From NCBI GenBank assembly GCA_023417635.1, contig JAEZFF010000032.1, positions 1 through 59,416 of the forward strand: a DNA stretch of 59,416 bases, read 5' to 3'. Origin of the DNA: Bacillota bacterium (GTDB lineage Bacteria; Bacillota; Clostridia; Oscillospirales; Acutalibacteraceae). The translations under genes were made by a program, and so were the position numbers. Positions 50,565-58,849 of the stretch are shown piece by piece (positions within the stretch are counted from its first letter, which is position 1; every line of letters begins with the position of its first letter). The notes beneath the pieces are model-generated. The model did not search any database. It was not told the DNA's origin and saw nothing but the letters and a program-made list of their open reading frames with translations.

Positions 50565-52097
50565 TCATCCTTTTTCGGGCTTGTCATCGTCAGCTGGCGT
50601 GTCGGCTGTGGTTTCAATCATAGCCTGCGGTTCACCGTGCTGCTTCTCCACTACTTTGTCTGGAATCCAAAACTCAAAACGCGTAAATTTTCCCGGTTCG
50701 CTGCTTGCGGTGATTTCGCCGCCGTGCAGCCGAATAATGGTGCGCACAATGTAAAGGCCTAAGCCCATGCCGTTCTTGTCACGGCTGCGGGATTTGTCTG
50801 TTTTATAGAACCGTTCAAAGACCATAGGCAGTTCGTCGGGGGCAATGCCCGGCCCGCTGTTTTCTATGCCGACCGTGGTGCGGCCCGCACCGTGCGCAAT
50901 CTCGATTTTCAGGCAGCCGCCCTCATTGGTAAACTTGACGGCATTGTCAATCAGGTTGTAAACCACCTGGTGCAGCATATCGGGGTCGCCTTCCACAGAA
51001 AGGCTCTCGGCATTTTCAAGGCCCTGCACTTCGATTTTCTTTTCTTCAATTTTCTGCTCAAAGGAAAGCAGCGCAACACAGATGGTGTTCGTCAGGTCAA
51101 AGCGCGTGGGGCGCAGTTTCAGGGCACCGCTGTCTATGCGGGAAAGGTCCAGCATGGTCCGCACAAGGCGCGAAAGGCGCTTGACTTCCTGCGAAACAAT
51201 ACCAAGGTAGTACTTTTCTTTTTCCGGCGGAATCGTCCCGTCAAGAATCCCGTCGATAAACCCGGCGATTGTGGTCATCGGCGTTTTCAGCTCATGCGAA
51301 ACATTTGCAATGAAACTTCGGCTTGAAGTCTCACTTGCGGCAAGGGAATCCGCCATGTTGTTGAACGCTGCCGAAAGCTGACCGATTTCATCGTCGCTTG
51401 TAACAGGAACGCGCACGGCGAAGTTCCCTTCGCCAAAGCTCTTCGCTGCAAAAGCCATTTTATGCAAAGGCTGCACAAGGCGGTAAGTGAAAATCCACAC
51501 CAGCGCAAACGAAACGGCGAAAGCCGCCAGCAGCGCCCAAAGCAGCACCTTGACAATCGTCCACCGAAATGCGTTGAATGTTTCCGCATTATAGGCGGCG
51601 AAAACGGCGCCTATCACCGTTTTCCCGTGGAAAGGGCTTTCCAGCGTAATGGGAACCCCTACAATATAGTAAGGCTTCTGGTAAAAGCCATTCATAGTAC
51701 CCTCAGCGCTGTAACGCCCGCCCAGGGCTTTTTTCATGATTTCTTCATCCACGGGCTTCGTGGCGTCTACACTGCCGTCCCTGCCGCCGTAAACAATCAG
51801 CAGGGATCTGCCTTTGGTGTCCGTCAGAAAAATATCGGACTCAATGTTCCTCGCAAAAATACGCGCAAAATTTTTCATGCTGTCAATATTCAGCGCATAA
51901 GTGTTCGGCCCGCTTTCCATAACCGAATCCGAAGCCAGCGCCGCCACGTTCTCGGCGCTTTGCTGCAGCATATTCCGCTTTTCGGTTTTCCAGTAGTTTG
52001 TAACGAAAAGCAGAATGGCGGCGCTGATGATGATAAAGCTTAAAAGGATGACTGCTGTTGTAATTCCCAGATATTTTTTAAAGAGGGTTTTCCTCAT
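50565..52097 (-). CDS. Sensor histidine kinase (HtrA-linked)
   Basis: 510 residues: membrane helix 11-33, extracytoplasmic sensor (about 35-178), second helix 180-204, HAMP (205-258), HisKA with phospho-His268 in FIANVSHELKTPMTTI, and HATPase with NLIDNAVKFT, GPGIAPDELP and GMGLGLYIV. The position next to an htrA gene recalls the secretion-stress CssRS-HtrA arrangement of Bacillus, but orthology is not claimed. 34 bp after the regulator gene. Confidence 0.93.
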   Translation of the reverse strand: MRKTLFKKYLGITTAVILLSFIIISAAILLFVTNYWKTEKRNMLQQSAENVAALASDSVMESGPNTYALNIDSMKNFARIFARNIESDIFLTDTKGRSLLIVYGGRDGSVDATKPVDEEIMKKALGGRYSAEGTMNGFYQKPYYIVGVPITLESPFHGKTVIGAVFAAYNAETFNAFRWTIVKVLLWALLAAFAVSFALVWIFTYRLVQPLHKMAFAAKSFGEGNFAVRVPVTSDDEIGQLSAAFNNMADSLAASETSSRSFIANVSHELKTPMTTIAGFIDGILDGTIPPEKEKYYLGIVSQEVKRLSRLVRTMLDLSRIDSGALKLRPTRFDLTNTICVALLSFEQKIEEKKIEVQGLENAESLSVEGDPDMLHQVVYNLIDNAVKFTNEGGCLKIEIAHGAGRTTVGIENSGPGIAPDELPMVFERFYKTDKSRSRDKNGMGLGLYIVRTIIRLHGGEITASSEPGKFTRFEFWIPDKVVEKQHGEPQAMIETTADTPADDDKPEKG

Positions 52098-52131
52098 TTC
52101 AGTTTCACCTCAGACGGTGGCTCCTATTCTC

Positions 52132-52848
52132 TTATCCTCTTGGCTCCGCAGAGCCCTTCTTATCTTTTACTTCGAACTTGTAGCCCACACCCCAAACGGT
52201 TTTCAGGGTCCACTGGTCGGAAACGCCTTCGAGCTTCTCGCGCAGACGCTTCACATGGACGTCCACGGTGCGGCTGTCGCCGTAATAGTCAAAGCCCCAC
52301 ACCTCATCCAAAAGCTGGTCGCGCGTAAAAACGCGGTTCGGGTTGCTGGCAAGGTGGTAAATCAGTTCCATTTCCTTCGGTGGGGTATCAATCTGCTTGC
52401 CGTTGACCTTCAGCTCATAGTTTGTCAGGTTAATGGAAAGCTTGTCGTACTTAACTTCTTTCACGGGGTCTTCCCCATTTTTGCCAATCCGGCGCAGCAC
52501 AGCCTTAATGCGCGCCACCACTTCTTTTGTTTCAAACGGTTTTACCACATAATCATCCGCGCCAAGCTCCAGGCCAAGCACTTTGTCGAACACTTCGCCT
52601 TTAGCTGTGAGCATTATAATGGGGCACTGGCTCTTTTTGCGTATTTCACGGCAGACCTGCCAGCCGTCCAGACCAGGCAGCATAATATCCAGCAGCATCA
52701 GATCCGGGTTCTCTTTTTCAAAAACTTCCAGCGCTTTTTTTCCGTCGTTTGCCAAAACAACCATGTAGCCTTCTTTTTCAAGATACAGCCGCAGCAGTTC
52801 ACAGATATTCTGGTCATCATCAACGACCATGATTTTTGCATTTGCCAT
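52132..52848 (-). CDS. OmpR/PhoB-family response regulator
   Basis: 238 residues: receiver with Asp10-12, phospho-acceptor Asp54 (LMLLDIMLPG) and Lys (YVVKPFE), then a winged-helix domain ending RTVDVHVKRLREKLEG..WGVGYKFE. Partner of the downstream kinase. The start ATG 52848 follows AAAGGAGGAAG; the longer frame has no ribosome site. Confidence 0.94.
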   Translation of the reverse strand: MANAKIMVVDDDQNICELLRLYLEKEGYMVVLANDGKKALEVFEKENPDLMLLDIMLPGLDGWQVCREIRKKSQCPIIMLTAKGEVFDKVLGLELGADDYVVKPFETKEVVARIKAVLRRIGKNGEDPVKEVKYDKLSINLTNYELKVNGKQIDTPPKEMELIYHLASNPNRVFTRDQLLDEVWGFDYYGDSRTVDVHVKRLREKLEGVSDQWTLKTVWGVGYKFEVKDKKGSAEPRG

Positions 52849-53175
52849 CTTCGTCTTCCTCCTTTTGCCGGCTCCTTCAAAGTTCAGCACCGTATTATCA
52901 TTCCAATTTATTTTAAGTTAAATTATACCGAATTGTAAAACCAAGTTATGAATATTCTTTAAATCTTCTTTTGAAAATGCTGAATCCCTTCTGGGCATAA
53001 AAGCCTGAACCCGCCTTTGAACAGATTCATTCGCTCTGATTTTACCGCATTTCCACATAAAAAGCAAAGCCGAATCCCGGTTTCCGTACTTCTGCCCGGC
53101 GCCAAATTCCCGCGGCGCAGCAAAAGGGCACACGAAAATTCTCCCGTGCGCCCACGGTCTTACCGTTTCCGGCCT
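52849..53175. other. Intergenic region before the regulator-kinase-htrA unit
   Basis: About 330 bp without a credible gene. A TATAAT (minus) lies near 52920-52925 with a poor -35 and probably drives the unit; AT-rich flanks could hold a regulator site. The left-hand neighbour's terminator occupies 53122-53153. Confidence 0.6.
53122..53153 (-). terminator. Terminator of the membrane-anchored unknown
   Basis: GGGC.CACG and CGTG.GCCC arms around an A/T loop, with TTTTGC following on the minus strand. Confidence 0.65.
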
Positions 53176-53985
53176 TTACTTTTGCAAAATAAGCTTCTGG
53201 AAAAGTGTTTTGGAAGCTTCAAAATAACTTTTGTTTTTCCCCTCCGCTGAAGAACCGTAGTAGACGCGCAGGGAGATGCTTTCATCCTTCATCAGGTCGC
53301 CGAGCCGCTGAGTGGCGCTGGCGCCGCTGTCCGTCTGGAAAGTAATCTTCTGATTGGCCAGTTTGGGGCATTTGGAAAGCGGAACGCGCAATTTGCTGTA
53401 ATCTTTCTCACCCTTCTTCGGCGTAGTTCCATCAAAGTACGCGAACATCCCACCCTCTGCCTGTTCCTGCATTGCAAAAGACTTGCTGTCGGTGATGAAA
53501 ATCATGCTTGTCCCTTCGCTCAAATCCGTAAGAAATTTCGTCTGGCTTGCCATTAAAGCCTGCGGGTCACGAAAATCAGAAGGCTTCGGGGAACTGCCGG
53601 CTGCGGAAGAAGGGGCTTTACTTTCCTTCTGCGGTATTTCCGGGTAATACTGCACAATGTTCACGACAACTTTGCCGTCGTGGTTCAGGTCTTGCCCATA
53701 TTTTTCAATTTCCGTCTGCAGCCCATCCAACACTTGCTGCGGGTAGCCTTTTTCAGTAATCAGACCAATGGTGTAGTCCGGCGTCACCGTCTGTGCCGTG
53801 TTCCACACCAGGTAACCTATAACGGCCGCCGCAATAAGCGCTATAAGCACATGAAATTTATGGTAATACCAAAAATTGTTCCATTTCCCGTGCGGCGTGC
53901 TGTTTTTCTGCTCTGCCCGCTTTTCCGCTTCCGAGTCATGAATCGTCTCTTCCCCTGCATTTACAAGGTATCCTTCGCGTGCCAT
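53176..53985 (-). CDS. Membrane-anchored protein of unknown function
   Basis: 269 residues from ATG 53985 (GGAGGGACG upstream). A polar N-terminal ~50 residues ending WNNFWYYHKFH, one membrane helix (about 47-66), then an external domain with YTIGLITEKGYPQQVLDGLQ, DLNHDGKVVVNIVQY and MIFITDSKSFAMQ. I do not recognise a named family; I recall similar anchored proteins in gut Clostridia. The EF-hand-like DLNHDGK may be coincidental. Monocistronic. Confidence 0.7.
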   Translation of the reverse strand: MAREGYLVNAGEETIHDSEAEKRAEQKNSTPHGKWNNFWYYHKFHVLIALIAAAVIGYLVWNTAQTVTPDYTIGLITEKGYPQQVLDGLQTEIEKYGQDLNHDGKVVVNIVQYYPEIPQKESKAPSSAAGSSPKPSDFRDPQALMASQTKFLTDLSEGTSMIFITDSKSFAMQEQAEGGMFAYFDGTTPKKGEKDYSKLRVPLSKCPKLANQKITFQTDSGASATQRLGDLMKDESISLRVYYGSSAEGKNKSYFEASKTLFQKLILQK

Positions 53986-54158
53986 TAGCGTCCCTCCCGC
54001 CTTCCAGATTTCCCGCACCCTCAGCTAAAAATTCTGTTTCCAGTATAGCATACCGCACCAGGGGTGTAAACCGTGGGCGGAATGCGATTTTCCTATACAA
54101 TCTGCGCCGCCTGTGATAATATGGAATTATTATAGTAATGAATTTGGGAGTGATAAAG

Positions 54159-54457
54159 ATGAATCATCATGACCATTTAACATACAGTTCTACCACCTGC
54201 AAGCAGGATCCTTCCATCACAGCCACAGCAGATAATCTTGCCGGCAGTGATTGGCTGAATCATGTACTGGACTGCGTCAAACAAATATCTCACAGTTATT
54301 TTGAGCTAGCAGAAATTTATGCTTTCGATAATATTTTGTCAAAAATGCACCCAAACAATCATCATGTGCATGCCAAAATACGGCAAGAGCTGCAGTTTCT
54401 TCGGGATAAATGCTTATTGGAATTTTGGGGAAAGGAAAATACCGCAGACTTTTCTGA
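54159..54457 (+). pseudogene. DpnI-C-like winged-helix domain gene, frameshifted
   Basis: From ATG 54159 (GGGAGTGAT upstream) the protein reads MNHHDHLTYSSTTCK.. then HSYFELAEIYAFDNILSKMH and HVHAKIRQELQFLRDKCLLEF. This resembles the C-terminal winged-helix domain of DpnI/Dam-replacing restriction enzymes. At TTTTGGGG (54423-54430) the conserved ending LGKGKYRRLF-stop is found only in the -1 frame (stop TGA 54455-54457), so one base seems lost, or frameshifting occurs. No nuclease domain is present. The uninterrupted frame runs on, antisense, through the HAD gene. Confidence 0.55.
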
Positions 54458-54485
54458 CTTTTCAGCAGCCTTTCCCCCTGTTTTT

Positions 54486-55199
54486 TCAGCGAAGCGCATA
54501 CGGCAGGACTTTGCTGACATTGCCGTCCCAAATTTCATAGGTTGCTTCCGTGTGCGTCACCTTCCGGGACTGATTGCTGTGGAGATAGACAGAGTCCATC
54601 CCCGCCGCCTTTGCGCCCAAAATGTCGGTAGAATCATCGTTGCCAACAAAAAGGCAGTCTTCCGCCTTCAGCATTTCCTTTTTCAGCAGGCAGTTGTAAA
54701 ATTGCACATCCGGTTTGCAGACGCCGTAATCCGCCGAGCTGTACAGCGTCTGAAAGCTTTCAAAAATCCCAAGGTACTGCAGCTCCGGCACGGAAAACTC
54801 CCTTTGCCCATTTGAAAGAATATAAAGTTTTTTCCCTTCCGCCCGCAGCGCCTGCAGCAGTTCCTTTACACCTGGGTACAGCCGAAGATACTCCGTCGAG
54901 GCGGCGCGGAACAGCCTGACCGTATGGCTCAGCAGTTCATCCGATGCCGAAACTCCCTTTTGCGCATACAGTTGCTGCAGCGCCAAAATAATTTTGGTGT
55001 CCGGGTATTTTGTCTGTTTGTTTTCCGCCAGACGCTGTGCAATCATGCAGCAGTACTGTTCCTTCAGCTCCTCGCTTTCATACGGAGCGCCGTTATAGCT
55101 GAAGAAAAGCGACAGCGTTTCCCAGAAAGCAGGCTTTTCTTCGTCTGTCCTTAGGTCAATTAAGGTTCCGTACAGGTCGAATATAATATTGCGGTACAT
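54486..55199 (-). CDS. HAD family hydrolase
   Basis: 237 residues: motif I IIFDLYGTLIDL (Tyr in place of the usual second-position Asp/Gly pattern, DxYGT as in dehalogenase-like members), motif II YILSNGQREF, motif III KPDVQFYNCLLK, motif IV FVGNDDSTDILGAKAAGM. Likely a phosphatase with unknown substrate. ATG 55199 follows GGAGGTG; the GTG at 55208 lies within that site. It is convergent with the winged-helix remnant. Confidence 0.85.
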   Translation of the reverse strand: MYRNIIFDLYGTLIDLRTDEEKPAFWETLSLFFSYNGAPYESEELKEQYCCMIAQRLAENKQTKYPDTKIILALQQLYAQKGVSASDELLSHTVRLFRAASTEYLRLYPGVKELLQALRAEGKKLYILSNGQREFSVPELQYLGIFESFQTLYSSADYGVCKPDVQFYNCLLKKEMLKAEDCLFVGNDDSTDILGAKAAGMDSVYLHSNQSRKVTHTEATYEIWDGNVSKVLPYALR

Positions 55200-55240
55200 A
55201 ATAAGCACACCTCCAATTTGAGCTTAGCAATATCCACTGC

Positions 55241-55277
55241 AAAGGCCCCGTGCAGAATTTTCCTGCACGGGGCCTTT
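55241..55277. terminator. Hairpin after lysS
   Basis: AAAGGCCCCGTGCAG and CTGCACGGGGCCTTT form a perfect 15-bp stem. The U-run on the minus strand is short. Confidence 0.75.
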
Positions 55278-55284
55278 CTCGCTT

Positions 55285-56796
55285 TTATTCCTTTTCAATC
55301 GGCTTCATGGTCGGGAAAAGAAGCACGTCGCGGATCGATGCACTGTCGGTCAGCAGCATCACAAGGCGGTCAATGCCCATGCCCATGCCGCCGGTAGGAG
55401 GCATCCCATACTCCAGAGCCGTCAGGAAGTCCTCGTCAATCATGTTGGCTTCCTCGTCGCCGCCAGCACGCAGTTCCATCTGGCGCATGAAACGTTCGCG
55501 CTGGTCAATCGGGTCATTCAGTTCCGAATACGCATTTGCAAGCTCCATGTGGCCTGCAAAAAATTCAAAGCGCTCCACAAGTTCCGGCGTACCGCGCTTA
55601 CGTTTGGTAAGCGGCGAAACTTCCACCGGATAGTCATAAATAAAGGTTGGCTGCAGAAGCTTGTCTTCCACTTCCTGGTCGAAGGCCAGTGCCATAATGT
55701 TGCCCCAGGTATCCGCCTTTTTCGGCTGGAGGCCAAGTTTCTTCGCGGCTTCCAGAGCTTTTGCGGTGTCGCCCTTAAAGGAAAGGAAGTCTACGCCCGT
55801 CTCCTTCAGGATGGCGTCGTTCATCGTCATGCGGGTAAACGGTGCGGAAAAGTCAATCTCTTCGCCCTGGTAAGTAACTTTCTCGCTGCCGCAGGCGGCC
55901 TTTGCGCAGGTGCGTATCATTTCTTCCGTGCGGTCCATCATGCCGAAATAGTCGGTGTACGCTTCGTACATTTCAATCGTGGTGAACTCCGGGTTATGCT
56001 TTACATCCATGCCCTCGTTGCGGAAAATACGGCCAATTTCGTACACCTTTTCCATGCCGCCTACAATCAGGCGCTTCAAGTGCAGTTCAGTTGCAATCCG
56101 CAGGTACATGTCAATATCCAGCGTATTATGGTGTGTGATAAACGGACGCGCCGTAGCGCCGCCCGGAATGGTGTTGAGCACCGGGGTTTCCACTTCAATA
56201 TAACCCATGCCGTCCAGCAGGTCACGGATGGCCTTGATGATATGGCTGCGGCGGATGAAAGTTTCCTTGACTTCCGGGTTTACAATCAGGTCAATATAGC
56301 GCTGGCGATAGCGGAGGTCGGTGTCTTTCAGGCCGTGAAATTTTTCCGGCAATGGAAGCAAAGACTTCGAAAGCAGGCGAATTTCCCGTGCATGAACCGA
56401 AATCTCACCACGGCGTGTTTTAAATACATAGCCCTTTATGCTGATGATGTCGCCGACATCCCAGTAGTTTTTCAGGTCGGTGTAACTTTCTTCACCCACC
56501 TGGTCAATCTTCATGTAAACCTGAATACGGCCGCTGCGGTCGTAGAGGTCCATAAAGCTGGCCTTGCCCATATCGCGCCAGCTCATAATGCGGCCGGCAA
56601 TGCAGACATCCTTGTTTTCCAGCTCTTCAAAACGGTCACGGATTTCCTGTGCGGTAATGTCGCGCGGGCAAGTCGTAATCTGGAACGGGTCGCGCCCATT
56701 CTGCTGAAGATCCGCCAGCTTTTTGCGGCGAATTTCTTTTTCGCTTACGTTGCTCTGTTCTTCCGCGCCCTGCGCTGTCTTCTTTTCTTCACTCAT
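55285..56796 (-). CDS. lysS: Lysyl-tRNA synthetase, class II
   Basis: 503 residues: N-terminal OB-fold anticodon domain (about 55-170, KDVCIAGRIMSWRDMGKASF), then the class II core with motif 2 EIGRIFRNEGMDVKHNPEFT and motif 3 GMGIDRLVMLL. It charges tRNA-Lys. Start ATG 56796 is better spaced from AAGG than 56805. It follows greA by 106 bp, a common clostridial pairing. Confidence 0.96.
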   Translation of the reverse strand: MSEEKKTAQGAEEQSNVSEKEIRRKKLADLQQNGRDPFQITTCPRDITAQEIRDRFEELENKDVCIAGRIMSWRDMGKASFMDLYDRSGRIQVYMKIDQVGEESYTDLKNYWDVGDIISIKGYVFKTRRGEISVHAREIRLLSKSLLPLPEKFHGLKDTDLRYRQRYIDLIVNPEVKETFIRRSHIIKAIRDLLDGMGYIEVETPVLNTIPGGATARPFITHHNTLDIDMYLRIATELHLKRLIVGGMEKVYEIGRIFRNEGMDVKHNPEFTTIEMYEAYTDYFGMMDRTEEMIRTCAKAACGSEKVTYQGEEIDFSAPFTRMTMNDAILKETGVDFLSFKGDTAKALEAAKKLGLQPKKADTWGNIMALAFDQEVEDKLLQPTFIYDYPVEVSPLTKRKRGTPELVERFEFFAGHMELANAYSELNDPIDQRERFMRQMELRAGGDEEANMIDEDFLTALEYGMPPTGGMGMGIDRLVMLLTDSASIRDVLLFPTMKPIEKE

Positions 56797-56902
56797 AGTT
56801 CCCATACCTTATCCGTTTATTTTATTTGCAACTCCCCAATATTTGTACACCTTCTGCGTACAAAAGGGCAGGGGTACAAAAGTGCCTCCCCCGCCCAAAA
56901 GG

Positions 56903-57388
56903 TTACCTGGAAATCGTCAGCACCTCATACTCCATTGTTCCGGCAGGGACCTCAATCGCAATTTTGTCGTTGATTTTGTGGTCCAGCAGTGCTTTGCCGA
57001 CGGCAGAAGCATCAGAAATGCAGCCGTTCAGAGGGTCCACCTCGTTGGAGCCGACAATTTTGTAGTTGACGACCTGGCTTGTACCTGTAACCGGGTTTGT
57101 AACGCGCAGCTCAACTTTGGAGCCAATGTGGATATTCTCCGCGCTAAGCGTGCTTTCGTCAATAACCTTAACACGCTTCAGCATAACCTCAATATCCGCA
57201 ATTCGTGCTTCTACAATCGCCTGCTCGTTTTTTGCTTCATCGTATTCGCTGTTTTCGGAAAGGTCACCGAACGAAAGGGCAACCTTTATTTTTTCAGCTA
57301 CTTCTTTTCGCTTGACGCTTTTCAGCTCGTCGAGCTCATTCTCCAGTTTTTCGAGTCCTTCTTTTGTCAGAAAAATTTCCTTTGCCAC
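56903..57388 (-). CDS. greA: Transcription elongation factor GreA
   Basis: 161 residues: N-terminal coiled coil (LTKEGLEKLENELDELK, with the acidic tip FGDLSENSEYDEAK that stimulates transcript cleavage by RNA polymerase) and a C-terminal FKBP-like domain. GTG 57388 follows AAAGGTGGT; an upstream GTG is inside that site. Confidence 0.96.
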   Translation of the reverse strand: MAKEIFLTKEGLEKLENELDELKSVKRKEVAEKIKVALSFGDLSENSEYDEAKNEQAIVEARIADIEVMLKRVKVIDESTLSAENIHIGSKVELRVTNPVTGTSQVVNYKIVGSNEVDPLNGCISDASAVGKALLDHKINDKIAIEVPAGTMEYEVLTISR

Positions 57389-57450
57389 TGTAACGACCAC
57401 CTTTGAAAGGCCGCGTTGCCGCTGGCCTGTAATTTCCGGACAGTAAATCT

Positions 57451-57479
57451 ATTATAATGAACTGCAGGCAGGATGTCAA
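57451..57479 (-). promoter_or_regulatory. Consensus promoter of greA-lysS
   Basis: TTGACA (57479-57474) and TATAAT (57456-57451), exactly 17 bp apart. Confidence 0.88.
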
Positions 57480-57512
57480 TCACCGCAGCTAAGGGATTCC
57501 AGCCGAATGGTG

Positions 57513-58805
57513 TCAATCTTTGGCACTCTCGGAAGCGGAGCCGTTCGGCGCGGAACCCGGGGCCCGCTGTACATTCGCTCCTTGGCGCTGCAAAGCCGTA
57601 ACAGCCGTCTGCACCTGCGCGTCGGAGGAAGGGGGCAGGCTGTTGTGTTCCAGCAGGGTTTGCTGTGCCGCCGCAAGGTCTTTTGAAATATCCGGCATGA
57701 CGCCGGTGCCTTCGAAGGTCTTGCCCCCGGCTGTAAGATACTCCGCCGTAGCTAAAATCATGGCAGAGCCATCCGAAAGAGGAACGGCTGTGTCTTTCGT
57801 TCCATTCCCTGCTGTTTTCCGGCCGACCAACAGGCCCTTATGAAAGTCGTGGATATCCGCGGCAAAAAGCTCAGCCGCGCCGGAAGTGCGGCCGTCTGCT
57901 ACAACGCTTACGGGCAGTGCCACCCCATTGGCTTTAGAAGTAAACTCCACAGCAACTTTTCCGGTTTTGTCGCGGCTGGAAACCGTTGTACCCGCCGGCA
58001 GGAGCGTATCCAGCACGGATGCTGCCGCCGCCATGCTTCCGCCGGTATTGCCGCGCACATCTATTACAAGGCCACAGGCGCCTTTGCGGATACATTCCGA
58101 AAGCCGGTCATTAAAGTCCTCCGCCGTATTGTCGCCGAACCGACTGATTTTAAAATACGCCACGTTTCCGTTTATGATGGATGTACCGACGGTGTTCTGT
58201 GTATATTCGCCGCGTGAAACGGTAACGTTCATGGATTGAACCCCGGAGGTTCTGGAATTCCACGGCTGCTGTTCGCGCAGAACTTTAAATGTAACTTTGG
58301 AACCCGCTGTGCCGTCCAGCTGATTGACGGCTTCGGCATAAGAAATACGGGCTACTTCCTTTCCGTCGATGTTCGTTATGGTATCGCCTTTCAGGATGCC
58401 GGATTTCTCCGCCGGCGAGCCCGGGATTACTTCAATGACTTCCATATTTCCGTCGGAATCCTGAAGAGTACGGATACCGACGCCTGTGTTTTGGGCTTCA
58501 TTGGAATTCCGGTAGGCTTTATATTTTTTAGCGGAAAGGTAATTGGTATGGGCGTCGCCCAATCCAGCCAAGTACCCGGCGCAAATACCGTCAGTCAGGC
58601 TTTTTTCATCAATTTTGCCGACGAAGTCCTGCCTTGCCTTCTGGTCAATTTCACTTAATTTATGGTACATGGCCTGCCGCTCGTTTACATCAGCTACTTT
58701 GGCATTGAAATTCTGCATTGCAAGGGAATACGTCAATGTAACCGTAACAGCCGCCGAAATTGCCGCTATGGAAATTGCCGCGCCAATGGATATTTTCCTG
58801 CTCAT
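57513..58805 (-). CDS. S41 family C-terminal processing-type peptidase
   Basis: 430 residues: signal anchor (5-29), short helical region, PDZ domain (about 105-178, VIEVIPGSPAEKSGILKGD), and S41 catalytic domain (about 205-378). The nucleophile is Ser308 (DGRTSGAAE). The general-base Lys, normally in a GKG motif of CtpA/Tsp, reads GNG with Asn334 (KTAGNGTKD); Lys330 or Lys337 could substitute, otherwise activity is doubtful. A Pro/Gln/Ala-rich tail follows. AAGGGGGAGG precedes the ATG. Immediately upstream begins a tandem repeat. Confidence 0.9.
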   Translation of the reverse strand: MSRKISIGAAISIAAISAAVTVTLTYSLAMQNFNAKVADVNERQAMYHKLSEIDQKARQDFVGKIDEKSLTDGICAGYLAGLGDAHTNYLSAKKYKAYRNSNEAQNTGVGIRTLQDSDGNMEVIEVIPGSPAEKSGILKGDTITNIDGKEVARISYAEAVNQLDGTAGSKVTFKVLREQQPWNSRTSGVQSMNVTVSRGEYTQNTVGTSIINGNVAYFKISRFGDNTAEDFNDRLSECIRKGACGLVIDVRGNTGGSMAAAASVLDTLLPAGTTVSSRDKTGKVAVEFTSKANGVALPVSVVADGRTSGAAELFAADIHDFHKGLLVGRKTAGNGTKDTAVPLSDGSAMILATAEYLTAGGKTFEGTGVMPDISKDLAAAQQTLLEHNSLPPSSDAQVQTAVTALQRQGANVQRAPGSAPNGSASESAKD

Positions 58806-58849
58806 TGTCTTTTTCCTCCCCCTTGCCTGCGGCCTTTTGAAAAAGGCCT

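Noticed and set aside
54458..54815. Extension of the winged-helix frame to 225 codons
   Set aside because: Beyond 54457 it runs antisense through a well-supported HAD hydrolase gene.
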